Of a stretch of DNA of 64,000 nt, positions 55,590 through 63,370 are shown in pieces. The notes under the pieces were generated by a model, which worked only from the letters and a program-made list of their open reading frames with translations, searched no databases and was not told where the DNA came from. Position 1 is the stretch's first letter, and every line of letters begins with the position of its first letter. Position numbers and translations under genes: made by a program. The stretch is from Bradyrhizobium canariense. Its GTDB lineage: Bacteria > Pseudomonadota > Alphaproteobacteria > Rhizobiales > Xanthobacteraceae. The stretch is taken from contig NZ_LT629750.1 of the NCBI RefSeq assembly GCF_900105125.1, positions 4,236,001 to 4,300,000 of the forward strand. The letters are read 5' to 3'.

Positions 55590-56432
55590 ATGCACTGGAA
55601 TATAGGCAGGGTCAAAATCACCAAAATCGTCGAACTGGAGACGGTCGGCAGCACCCGATTTATCCTGCCCCTGGCCAGCAACGAGGAAATCCAGAAACTG
55701 CCCTGGCTCGTTCCGCATTTCGCCACCGAAGAGGGCCGTCTCAAAATGTCGATCCATTCCCTCGTGATCGAGACGCCCTCCCGCCGCATCGTGGTCGACA
55801 CCGGGCTCGGCAACGACAAGGAAGGCCGCAAGGTGCCGACCTGGAACAACCGCAAGGATCCGTTCCTCGACACTTTGACGGCCGCGGGCTTCCCTCCTGA
55901 AAGCATCGACACTGTGCTCTGCACGCATCTGCACGTCGACCATGTCGGCTGGAACACGAAGCTCGTCGGCGGCAAATGGGTTCCGACCTTTGCCAATGCG
56001 CGCTACGTGTTCGGCAAGACCGAATATGAGCACTGGCGCGACCACAGCGACGAGCCCGACAAGGTCGCGGTATTTAACGATTCCGTGAAGCCGATTGCCG
56101 ATGCCGGCAAGGCCGACCTCGTCGCCAGCGACGCCAGAGTCTGCGATGAAATCACCCTGATATCGACCCCCGGCCACAGCCCGGGCCACATGAGCCTCCA
56201 CATCAAATCGGACGGCGAACAGGGGCTGCTGAGCGGCGATGTCGCCCACCATCCCTGCCAGATGGCGCATCTGGACTGGTCTTCGACCGCGGATTCCGAT
56301 CCGGTCCAGTCGGCGGTGACCCGGCGCGAATTGTTCTCGCGATTTGCCGACACGCCGACGCTGGTGATCGGGGGGCACTTCAACGCCGGCCATATCAGGC
56401 GCGACGGAAATGCCTTTAAATTTATCGCCTAG
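55590..56432 (+). CDS. MBL-fold metallo-hydrolase (lactonase-like)
   Basis: Metallo-beta-lactamase-fold hydrolase, 280 aa. The dinuclear metal motif HLHVDH is at residues 113-118, then HSPGHMSLHI with the third histidine and SGDVAHHP with the bridging aspartate, and the last histidine in GGHFNAGHI. The layout resembles AHL lactonases and alkyl-thioether/ester hydrolases of the same clan. It is a paralogue of the protein at 58226-59104. The ATG follows GAGAGGAAG. Confidence 0.9.
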   Translation: MHWNIGRVKITKIVELETVGSTRFILPLASNEEIQKLPWLVPHFATEEGRLKMSIHSLVIETPSRRIVVDTGLGNDKEGRKVPTWNNRKDPFLDTLTAAGFPPESIDTVLCTHLHVDHVGWNTKLVGGKWVPTFANARYVFGKTEYEHWRDHSDEPDKVAVFNDSVKPIADAGKADLVASDARVCDEITLISTPGHSPGHMSLHIKSDGEQGLLSGDVAHHPCQMAHLDWSSTADSDPVQSAVTRRELFSRFADTPTLVIGGHFNAGHIRRDGNAFKFIA

Positions 56433-56461
56433 GGACGATCCCGACCCGAAGGGCCGCGCCA

Positions 56462-56512
56462 GCGAAAAGTGGGACCGGTTTTCGGAAAAAGAGCATGCCC
56501 AAAGCGTGATTC
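56462..56512. repeat. Possible dispersed rhizobial repeat element
   Basis: GCGAAAAGTGGGACCGGTTTTCGGAAAAAG followed by GCATGC resembles a short element I recall recurring between genes in rhizobia. I cannot count copies here because only one is in the window. Confidence 0.35.
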
Positions 56513-56604
56513 AGCCCTGCAAATGGGGCCTGGGAGTTGAATTTCCGGCCGCCCTGTTCCATGAAGCTGCCAAGTAAGTAAAACCCCCAAGGGAGTGATT
56601 AAAA

Positions 56605-57447
56605 ATGAAGCTTGTTCGTTACGGCGCGCTTGGCCAGGAAAAGCCCGGCCTGATCGATAAATCCGGCCAGTTGCGCGATCTCTCGGCGCAGGTAAAGGAC
56701 CTCAACGGTGAGGCCTATGCGCCGGCCTCGCTGGCCAAGCTCGCCGGCCTCGATCCGTCCAAGCTTCCCGCCGTCGATGGCAAGCCGCGGCTCGGCGCGC
56801 CCGTCACCGGCATTTCGAAATTCGTCGCGATCGGCCTGAACTATGTCGACCATGCCAAGGAAACCGGCAACCCGATTCCGCCGGAACCGATCTTCTTCCT
56901 GAAAGCCAACACCAGCCTGAGCGGCCCGAACGATGCGGTGGAGAAACCACGCGGCTCGACCAAGCTCGATTGGGAAGTGGAAATTGCCGCCATTATCGGC
57001 ACCCGTGCCAAGTACGTTTCCGAAGCCGACGCGCTCAATCACGTCGCCGGCTATTGCGTCTGCAACGACGTGTCGGAGCGCAACTTCCAGATCGAGCGTG
57101 GCGGCACCTGGACCAAGGGCAAGTCGCACGACACCTTCGGCCCGGTCGGCCCGTGGCTGGTGACCAAGGACGAGATTCCGGACGTGCAGAAACTGTCGAT
57201 GTGGCTCGACGTCAACGGCAAGCGCTGCCAGACCGGATCGACCTCGACCATGATCTTCTCGATGGCGAAGTGCATTTCCTACGTCTCGCAATTCCTGACG
57301 CTGTTGCCCGGCGACATCATCACGACCGGCACGCCGCCCGGCGTCGGCACCGGCATGAAGCCGCCGAAATTCCTCAATGTCGGCGACGTCGTCACGCTCG
57401 GCATCGAAGGGCTTGGCGAGCAACGCCAGGAAATCATCGAGGCGTGA
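56605..57447 (+). CDS. Fumarylacetoacetate hydrolase-family protein
   Basis: FAH-family hydrolase, 280 aa, which would cleave C-C bonds in diketo acids or act as a 2-hydroxyhepta-diene-dioate isomerase-like enzyme. GLNYVDHAKETG and PIFFLKANTSLSGPNDAV are characteristic. The metal ligands are glutamates in DWEVEIAAIIG and the aspartate in CNDVSERNFQ. GDIITTGTPPGVGTG is the conserved glycine-rich end. The ATG has a GGGAGTG site. With the adjacent GST and MBL hydrolases, it suggests a ring-cleavage product pathway. Confidence 0.93.
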   Translation: MKLVRYGALGQEKPGLIDKSGQLRDLSAQVKDLNGEAYAPASLAKLAGLDPSKLPAVDGKPRLGAPVTGISKFVAIGLNYVDHAKETGNPIPPEPIFFLKANTSLSGPNDAVEKPRGSTKLDWEVEIAAIIGTRAKYVSEADALNHVAGYCVCNDVSERNFQIERGGTWTKGKSHDTFGPVGPWLVTKDEIPDVQKLSMWLDVNGKRCQTGSTSTMIFSMAKCISYVSQFLTLLPGDIITTGTPPGVGTGMKPPKFLNVGDVVTLGIEGLGEQRQEIIEA

Positions 57448-57461
57448 TCCACCCAATAACT

Positions 57462-57552
57462 CGTCATGCCCGGGCTTGACCCGGGCATCCACGTCTTAAC
57501 AATCCGGGGTCGCAGAAAGACATGGATGGCCGGGTCAAGCCCGGCCATGACG
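57462..57552. repeat. Palindromic intergenic repeat, CGTCATGCCCGGGC type
   Basis: Long inverted repeat: the left arm CGTCATGCCCGGGCTTGACC... and the right arm ...GGTCAAGCCCGGCCATGACG pair over about 30 bases with a few mismatches, around a 31-nt centre. It would form a strong hairpin between the FAH and GST genes and could act as a bidirectional terminator or RNA-stabilising element. Confidence 0.85.
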
Positions 57553-57581
57553 GAGGAAAGAATTTTTCAGGGATATTTCAA

Positions 57582-58196
57582 ATGAAACTCACCTTCTCCC
57601 CGGCCTCGCCATTTGCCCGCAAGGTGCGCATTGCCGCCATCGAACTCGGCCTGATCGACAAGATCGAATTCGTGCCGGCGACCGTGGTGCCGGGTCAGCC
57701 CAATGATGAATATTCGCAGATCAACCCGGTGAAAAAGCTGCCGGCGCTGATCCTCGACAATGGCGATGTCGTCCTCGATTCCTATGTGATCGTGGAATAT
57801 CTCGACGAACTCGCCGGCGGCGGGAAGCTGATCCCCGCGTCCGGTCCGACGCGATGGAAGGTCAAAAGCGACCATTCCCTGCTGCAGGGCATGCTGGATT
57901 CGATGCTGCTGTGCCGTTATGAGCGAATGGTGCGGCCACAGGGCCTGCAATGGCAGGCATGGTCCGACGATCACTGGAACCGGGCCTGGAACGGCATGGC
58001 GCGCTTCGAGAAGCACCCGGACATGTTGTCGCGACCGTTTGACGTCGCACAGATCGGTCTCGTCTGCGTGCTCGGCTACGCCGATTTCCGCTTTCCCGAT
58101 TGCGGCTGGCGCAAAGCCTATCCGAAGCTCGACGCCTTTCATCAGAAGATGCTGGAGCGCCCCTCAGTGAAGATCTCGGTGCCGCCGGCGGCGTAA
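57582..58196 (+). CDS. Glutathione S-transferase family protein
   Basis: GST of 204 aa. The start MKLTFSPASPFARKVRIAA is the common bacterial GST pattern with a serine/cysteine-region active site near residues 6-10. The cis-proline segment KKLPALILDNGDVVLDSYVIVEYL forms the glutathione site. The C-terminal helical domain follows. The ATG at 57582 was chosen because the upstream in-frame extension lies in the repeat. It is different in sequence from the GST at 6717-7394. It could act on intermediates made by the neighbouring hydrolases. Confidence 0.92.
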   Translation: MKLTFSPASPFARKVRIAAIELGLIDKIEFVPATVVPGQPNDEYSQINPVKKLPALILDNGDVVLDSYVIVEYLDELAGGGKLIPASGPTRWKVKSDHSLLQGMLDSMLLCRYERMVRPQGLQWQAWSDDHWNRAWNGMARFEKHPDMLSRPFDVAQIGLVCVLGYADFRFPDCGWRKAYPKLDAFHQKMLERPSVKISVPPAA

Positions 58197-58225
58197 TCGG
58201 AGACATTGCCATCGGAGACATTGCC
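58196..58225 (+). repeat. Tandem duplication of a 15-bp ribosome-site segment
   Basis: ATCGGAGACATTGCC occurs twice head to tail just before the ATG at 58226, so the second metallo-hydrolase has two potential GGAGA ribosome sites. Confidence 0.9.
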
Positions 58226-59104
58226 ATGAGTCTCAAGTTCAGCGTCGGCGACCTCACGATCCATCGCATCATCGAGCAGGAAACCACCTTCATGCCGGCG
58301 CTGGAGATGCTGCCGGAGCTGACGGGCGCGCTATTGGCGGAGAACAAGCCCTGGATGCAGAAGGCCGGCGCGATCGACGACAGCGACGTGCTGATCCTTT
58401 GCTTTCAGTCTTACATCGTCGAGACACCGCATCACACCATTCTGGTCGATAGCTGCATCGGCAATGACAAGCCGCGGCCGCTACGCCCGAAATGGAATAT
58501 GAAAACCGACGACAGCTACATGCGCGCGCTCGCGGCGGCGGGGTTTTCTCTCAACGATATCGATTTCGTGATGTGCACGCATCTGCATGTCGATCACGTC
58601 GGCTGGAATACGCGCCTCGAAGGCGGCCGCTGGGTGCCGACCTTCCCGAATGCGCGTTATTTGTTCGGCAAGCATGAATTCGACTACTGGACCGAGCAGA
58701 ACGGAAAAGCGCCCGTGCCGCCGTTCGTCGACAGCGTGCTGCCCGTTGTCGAAGCCAACAAGGCCGAGATCGTGCGCAACGATTATGCGATCGGCGATCA
58801 TGTCCGCATCCTGCCAACGCCAGGACACACGCCCGGGCACATAGCCTTCACTTTCGGCCGCGGCAAGGACGACGCCGTGATGTCCGGCGACCTGATGCAC
58901 ACGCCGCTGCAGACGTATTATCCGGAACTGTCAGCGAAGTTCGATATCGATCCGGCGCAGGCGGCCACCACGCGGCGCAGTTTTCTGGAGCGTTATTGCG
59001 ACACCGATACGCTGTGCTGCACCGCGCATTTCCCTTCGCCATCAGCGGGAAAAATCCGCCGCCGCGGCAACGGATTTTCCTGCGAAGCGGTGGCGGCGGG
59101 TTAG
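58226..59104 (+). CDS. MBL-fold metallo-hydrolase, paralogue of 55590-56432
   Basis: Metallo-beta-lactamase-fold hydrolase, 292 aa. The metal-binding motif HLHVDH is at residues 119-124 and continues as VGWNTRLEGGRWVPTFPNARY, nearly the same as in the 55590-56432 protein (VGWNTKLVGGKWVPTFANARY). GHTPGHIAF, SGDLMHTPLQ and a final AHFPSPSAG provide the other ligands. The ATG follows a duplicated GGAGA ribosome site. It and its paralogue are separated by FAH and GST genes; the two may act on different members of one substrate class. Confidence 0.9.
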   Translation: MSLKFSVGDLTIHRIIEQETTFMPALEMLPELTGALLAENKPWMQKAGAIDDSDVLILCFQSYIVETPHHTILVDSCIGNDKPRPLRPKWNMKTDDSYMRALAAAGFSLNDIDFVMCTHLHVDHVGWNTRLEGGRWVPTFPNARYLFGKHEFDYWTEQNGKAPVPPFVDSVLPVVEANKAEIVRNDYAIGDHVRILPTPGHTPGHIAFTFGRGKDDAVMSGDLMHTPLQTYYPELSAKFDIDPAQAATTRRSFLERYCDTDTLCCTAHFPSPSAGKIRRRGNGFSCEAVAAG

Positions 59105-59111
59105 CCTTATC

Positions 59112-59654
59112 TCAGTCGAACAGGCTCGGCGTGTAATTGACCACCGCGCCCTCGATCTCCAGCATCTTGAGCTTGGTGATGACGCCGCCATTGGCGGAAA
59201 ATCCGCCGGGCTTGTCGCCGGCAGCGAGCACGCGATGGCAGGGCACCACGACCGGACAGGGGTTGCGCCCAAGCGCCTGGCCGACGTCGCGCGACAGTTC
59301 GACGCCGCCGAGCCGTTTGGCGATGTCGCCATAGGTCATCGTCTTGCCGGGTGGGATGGTGCGGGCGATGTCGTAGACGCCACGGTGAAATTCCGGAACG
59401 CCGTCGAGGTCGAGCACGACATCGGAGAGATCGTTCGGCTTGCCTGCCAGCAACTCGACGATGCCGTCGATCGCGCTCTGCACCGCCGCCGTGGGCGGCA
59501 ATTCCGCGATGTCGCCGTAGCGCTGGCGGATGCGGCCGCGGGTCTTATCCTCGCTGCCCATCGGCAGTTGCACCGCGTTGATGCCGCGTTCGCCCCACAC
59601 GACGCCGCAACGGCCGAGCGCGGTATCGAAGATCGCAAAGCGGTAACCGGTCAT
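59112..59654 (-). CDS. ogt: Methylated-DNA--protein-cysteine methyltransferase
   Basis: O6-alkylguanine-DNA alkyltransferase of 180 aa that transfers the alkyl group of damaged guanine to its own cysteine. The active site PCHRVL places the acceptor at Cys139, and RTIPPGKTMTYGDIAKRLG is the DNA-binding helix-turn-helix. The N-terminal domain is short, without the Ada activator region, so it is an Ogt-type enzyme. The ATG at 59654 begins the conserved part; the further open frame is antisense to the divergent hydrolase gene's upstream region. Confidence 0.94.
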   Translation of the reverse strand: MTGYRFAIFDTALGRCGVVWGERGINAVQLPMGSEDKTRGRIRQRYGDIAELPPTAAVQSAIDGIVELLAGKPNDLSDVVLDLDGVPEFHRGVYDIARTIPPGKTMTYGDIAKRLGGVELSRDVGQALGRNPCPVVVPCHRVLAAGDKPGGFSANGGVITKLKMLEIEGAVVNYTPSLFD

Positions 59655-59778
59655 GGCTGGCTCCAACTCATATTTACCCCGGAATCTAGGTATGAAAGCA
59701 GTTGCGGTCCACCCGGATTCCGGGGCAATTTGCCTGATAACCACGACGTCATCATTCCGATCAGCCGCGATCCCCAGC

Positions 59779-60591
59779 ATGCAAACGCTTCCCGTCAACG
59801 GCACCGACATGGCCTATCTCGACATAGGCCGAGGACCGCCGCTGGTCTGCGTGCATGGCTCGCTGTGCGATTTCCGGATCTGGTCCTGCGTGCTCGGACC
59901 GCTGTCGAGAAAGCATCGGGTCATCGCGGTGTCCTTGCGGCACTTCTTTCCCGAGCATTGGGACGGCGTCGGTGACACCTATTCGATAGCCCAACATGTC
60001 TCCGACGTGATCGCCTTTATCGAGAAGCTGAACGCCGGCCCGGCGGATCTGATGGGACATTCCCGCGGCGGGCATGTCTCATTTCGAGTGGCGCAGCGAC
60101 GGCCTGATCTGTTGCGCAAATTGATCCTGGCCGAGCCCGGCGGCGAACTCGATGCCTCGCTCGATCCGGCATTCAAGCCCGGCCCCTCCCCGCTCGCCGC
60201 GCGGATTGCCGCGTCGGCGGAGATCATCGCCAAAGGAGATATCGACGGCGGCTTGGCGGTTTTCATGGATGCGCTGGAAGGTCCCGGGGCCTGGAAACGA
60301 CTGCCGGCAACGCCAAAGCAGCTGTTGCGCGACAACGCAACGACGCTGATCGGTCAGACCCGCGACAGGCGTCCGCCATTTTCGAAGGCCGATGCGGAGG
60401 CGATCAAGACGCCGACGCTGTTCATCGGCGGCGCCAATACCAAAGGCACGTTGCCGCAGGTGTTGCATACGCTGGCGGCGCACGTTCCCAATTCAAGAAC
60501 CGAGATGATTCCAGGCGCGACGCATCCGATGTTCGAGCAGGCGCCACAGAAATACTGCGAGATCGTACTGAAATTTCTGGCTGGCGCGTGA
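59779..60591 (+). CDS. Alpha/beta hydrolase, tandem copy 1
   Basis: Alpha/beta-hydrolase of 270 aa. The oxyanion-hole motif VCVHGSLCD is near residue 25, and the nucleophile elbow GHSRGG has Ser95. The C-terminal GATHPMFEQAPQ supplies the catalytic histidine. The start at 59779 matches the MQTLPVNG start of the next gene; an ATG at 59653 would add an unconserved leader. By my count about 83 of the first 100 residues match the next protein. The family includes esterases, lactonases and C-C hydrolases, and the substrate is unknown. Confidence 0.92.
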   Translation: MQTLPVNGTDMAYLDIGRGPPLVCVHGSLCDFRIWSCVLGPLSRKHRVIAVSLRHFFPEHWDGVGDTYSIAQHVSDVIAFIEKLNAGPADLMGHSRGGHVSFRVAQRRPDLLRKLILAEPGGELDASLDPAFKPGPSPLAARIAASAEIIAKGDIDGGLAVFMDALEGPGAWKRLPATPKQLLRDNATTLIGQTRDRRPPFSKADAEAIKTPTLFIGGANTKGTLPQVLHTLAAHVPNSRTEMIPGATHPMFEQAPQKYCEIVLKFLAGA

Positions 60592-60668
60592 GCCAAAGGC
60601 GCAGCAGGCGACCACCTTACGTGCCATGATTTTATTTCCTCACGTCATCAGGCCTTGCGGGTAATTCC

Positions 60669-61484
60669 ATGCAAACCCTCCCCGTGAACGGATACGACAT
60701 GGCCTATCTCGAAATCGGCGAAGGCCGGCCACTGGTCTGCGTGCACGGCACGCTGGGGGACTTCCGCACCTGGTCGGCGGTGCTGGGCCCATTGTCGAGA
60801 AAGCATCGGGTGATCCCGGTCAGCCTGCGGCACTTTTTCCCCGAACACTGGGACGGCATCGGGGATGATTATCTGATGGCGCAGCATGTCGCCGACGTGA
60901 TCGGCTTCATCGAGAAACTGAACGCCGGGCCGGTGGACCTGATGGGGCACTCGCGCGGCGGCCATATCTCATTTCGCATCGCCCAGCAGAGGCCCGAATT
61001 GCTGCGCAAGCTGGTGCTGGCCGAGCCGGGCGGCGAACTGGACGCGACGCTCGATGCTGCGGCTGCGACACCCGGCCCCTCGGATCGCGCCGCGCGGTTC
61101 GCGGCATCCGCCGAAAGAGTCAAAAACGGCGATGTCGAGGGCGCGCTGAAATTGTTTTTCGATACGATCGAAGGTGAAGGCGGCTGGGGCCGCCTGCCTG
61201 CCACCCCCAAGCAGCAATTGCGCGACAATGTCTACACGCTGATCGGCCAGATCGGCGAGAATCGTAAACCCTATGCCAGGGCCGAAGCGCAATCGATTGA
61301 GGTGCCCACGTTGTTCATCGGGGGCACGGAGACCAAAGGAAGCCTGCCCGCCGTGCTGCGCGCGCTGGCGGCGCAGGTTCCCGGCGCCAAGACGGCCATG
61401 ATATCGGGCGCCGGCCACTGGATGTTCGAGCAGGCGCCGCAAGAATATTGCAGGATCGTGCTGGAGTTTCTGGCAGCGGCGTGA
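60669..61484 (+). CDS. Alpha/beta hydrolase, tandem copy 2
   Basis: Alpha/beta-hydrolase of 271 aa. The start MQTLPVNGYDMAYLEIG, the elbow GHSRGG with Ser95 and the catalytic-histidine segment GAGHWMFEQAPQEYC correspond one-to-one with the preceding gene. The copies diverge more in the cap region (residues about 125-200). A gene duplication with partial specialisation is the simplest explanation. Both are on the same strand with 77 nt between them. Confidence 0.92.
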   Translation: MQTLPVNGYDMAYLEIGEGRPLVCVHGTLGDFRTWSAVLGPLSRKHRVIPVSLRHFFPEHWDGIGDDYLMAQHVADVIGFIEKLNAGPVDLMGHSRGGHISFRIAQQRPELLRKLVLAEPGGELDATLDAAAATPGPSDRAARFAASAERVKNGDVEGALKLFFDTIEGEGGWGRLPATPKQQLRDNVYTLIGQIGENRKPYARAEAQSIEVPTLFIGGTETKGSLPAVLRALAAQVPGAKTAMISGAGHWMFEQAPQEYCRIVLEFLAAA

Positions 61485-61511
61485 CGGTGCGGAGAGCCAG
61501 CATCCGACAGT

Positions 61512-62342
61512 TCAGTCGGTCTGTTTGGTTTGGCTTGTGTCGAATTTCACCGACGACCTGTCGGCGCTGAGCCTGACCGGTGAACGATTTCCAAGCTCGG
61601 CGTCGAGCGCGGACGCCAGATCGAAGAAGCGCCGTCGGACCCGCTGTGAATACGGATTGGAGCGCTCAATCGCCTGAAAGACCTCCGGCGCGTCATCGCG
61701 AACCATGGCAATTGCCTGCACCAGCAGATCGAAGCTTTTCGTCGTCATGCGCGCCGGAAAAGGCTCCATCTGGACCAGCACCTTGGCAATCAGGTGCGTC
61801 AACCCTTGGGCCATCGCTGTGTCCTGGTCGTGGGCCTCAGGCGTCGTCATGACGACGTTCAAGCCAAGAGCCTTGCGCAGAAAAGCCGCGACGCGCCGGC
61901 CTCGGTCGCCGCGGATCGGACAGATGGCGATCTTCAAGCCGTTGATGCCATCGCGCGCGCTTTGCGGCCCGAACAACGGATGCGTCGCTATGATCGCGAC
62001 GTGTTCCGGCAAACCACGCCTCATAATCTCTGCCGGAATCATCTTGACGGATCCAACATCCAGTACGAGCGATCCAGGCTTTAAGTGAGGACTGATCGCC
62101 GCAACCGATTCTTCGAAGCGGTTGACTGGCACAGCGAGGATGATGATCGGACAACTTGCGGCGCTCCGCAGGTCCGTGAGCATGACATCGAGCATCTCCA
62201 CACAAGGACCGGGTCGCAGCGCCGGATCATAGGCGTACAGCCGAAAATGCGGCAGGAGATGCCGAGCCGTCAGACGCCCGAAAGCGCCAAAACCGATGAT
62301 GCCGATCAACGGGCGGGAATTGATATTGCTGTCGTTTGACAC
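61512..62342 (-). CDS. Prephenate/arogenate dehydrogenase-like protein
   Basis: TyrA-type NAD(P)-dependent dehydrogenase, 276 aa, expected to act on prephenate or arogenate in tyrosine synthesis. The dinucleotide motif IGIIGFGAFGRLTARHL is near the N-terminus; VLDVGSVKMIPAEIM and THPLFGPQSARDG are the conserved TyrA segments. The GTG at 62342 is preferred to the TTG at 62372 because AGAGG precedes it by 8 nt. No other aromatic amino-acid genes are nearby, so it may instead act on a related cyclohexadienol-like substrate. Confidence 0.85.
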   Translation of the reverse strand: MSNDSNINSRPLIGIIGFGAFGRLTARHLLPHFRLYAYDPALRPGPCVEMLDVMLTDLRSAASCPIIILAVPVNRFEESVAAISPHLKPGSLVLDVGSVKMIPAEIMRRGLPEHVAIIATHPLFGPQSARDGINGLKIAICPIRGDRGRRVAAFLRKALGLNVVMTTPEAHDQDTAMAQGLTHLIAKVLVQMEPFPARMTTKSFDLLVQAIAMVRDDAPEVFQAIERSNPYSQRVRRRFFDLASALDAELGNRSPVRLSADRSSVKFDTSQTKQTD

Positions 62343-62581
62343 GGAGATGCCTCTGCAGAGCTGCGAGGCCAACGGGTCGTATGAAACTCAACCGCTGACA
62401 CGCAGCGGTTGAAAGATGACGAAACATCCCACCGCTAAGCGAGCGGTGCGTAATACAGTCCGGAGCTGAAACGGATCATCGTCATGCCGGGATAAAAAGA
62501 TCATTCGGCTGGCGATGTCAAACAAGGAACGGCTGGGTCGGGATCTCCTCTTGACCCCATCTCGTCCCACCGCTAGCTTTC

Positions 62582-62601
62582 GAATACGGAATTCCGTATT
62601 C
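62582..62601. promoter_or_regulatory. Perfect 20-bp palindrome, putative GntR operator
   Basis: GAATACGGAATTCCGTATTC is perfectly self-complementary and ends 16 nt before the FCD regulator start. GntR/FCD regulators commonly bind such AT-centred palindromes, so autoregulation is likely. Confidence 0.75.
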
Positions 62602-62617
62602 CAATTGGACGGCGAGC

Positions 62618-63292
62618 ATGATTCCGTTGGACCCGCTCCCAAACCTGATCGATCAGGTCTATTCGCGGATACTGGAAGCGATCATCGACCGCACATTGCC
62701 GCCGGGACATCGTATCCGGCAGCACGAACTTGCGGACAGGCTTGGTGTCTCGCGCCAGCCGGTCAGCCACGCCCTGCATCTCCTGCATCGCCAGGGTCTG
62801 GTCGCCGAGAGCGGCCGCCGCGGCTTTGAAGTCACGCCACTCGATCCCCTGAGCATCCGCCAGCTCTACGAAGTACGCGGCGCCATCGACGCGCTGGCGG
62901 CGCGGCTTGCAGCCGAACGGATCAAGATCGATGTTTCCGGACGCGCGGATCTCGAGGGAGCGCTCCGCGCCGGACGCGCGATCGACCAGAAAACGGCGTT
63001 GGCGCGGCTGATCGCGCTCGACGTGGATTTTCACAGCGCGATTTACCGGCTTTCGGGCAATCCAGCGATCGAGGAGATGATCGCGCCGCAATGGCCGCAT
63101 ATGCGCCGCTCGATGGCGACCGTGCTGGCCGAACTGGATTACCGCACCAGCGCCTGGGCCGAACATGAAACCATCGCCGCACACATTCTGTCCGGTAACG
63201 CAAAGGCTGCCGAGAGCTCGGCGCTGGCGCATGCCATGAGCGCGGGACAAATGACGGAAGAGAGGCTGAGGAAAGCCGACAAGGCGGCGTAG
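62618..63292 (+). CDS. GntR-family transcriptional regulator (FCD domain)
   Basis: Regulator of 224 aa. The N-terminal winged helix has YSRILEAIIDRTLPPGHRIRQHELADRLGVSRQPVSHALHLL at about residues 15-56. The C-terminal FCD domain (about 75-215) includes ALDVDFHSAIYRLSGNPAIEEM and a HETIAAHILSGNAKAAE helix; its Asp and His residues usually bind a metal and a carboxylate effector. It precedes the dioxygenase gene by 78 nt, suggesting local control of that gene. Confidence 0.93.
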   Translation: MIPLDPLPNLIDQVYSRILEAIIDRTLPPGHRIRQHELADRLGVSRQPVSHALHLLHRQGLVAESGRRGFEVTPLDPLSIRQLYEVRGAIDALAARLAAERIKIDVSGRADLEGALRAGRAIDQKTALARLIALDVDFHSAIYRLSGNPAIEEMIAPQWPHMRRSMATVLAELDYRTSAWAEHETIAAHILSGNAKAAESSALAHAMSAGQMTEERLRKADKAA

Positions 63293-63370
63293 CAGCAGGC
63301 CTCATGGATCGAGCGTGAAAACACGCATCAACCATGAGAAAGACAATCAAAAACCAAAGGAGGAACCATC

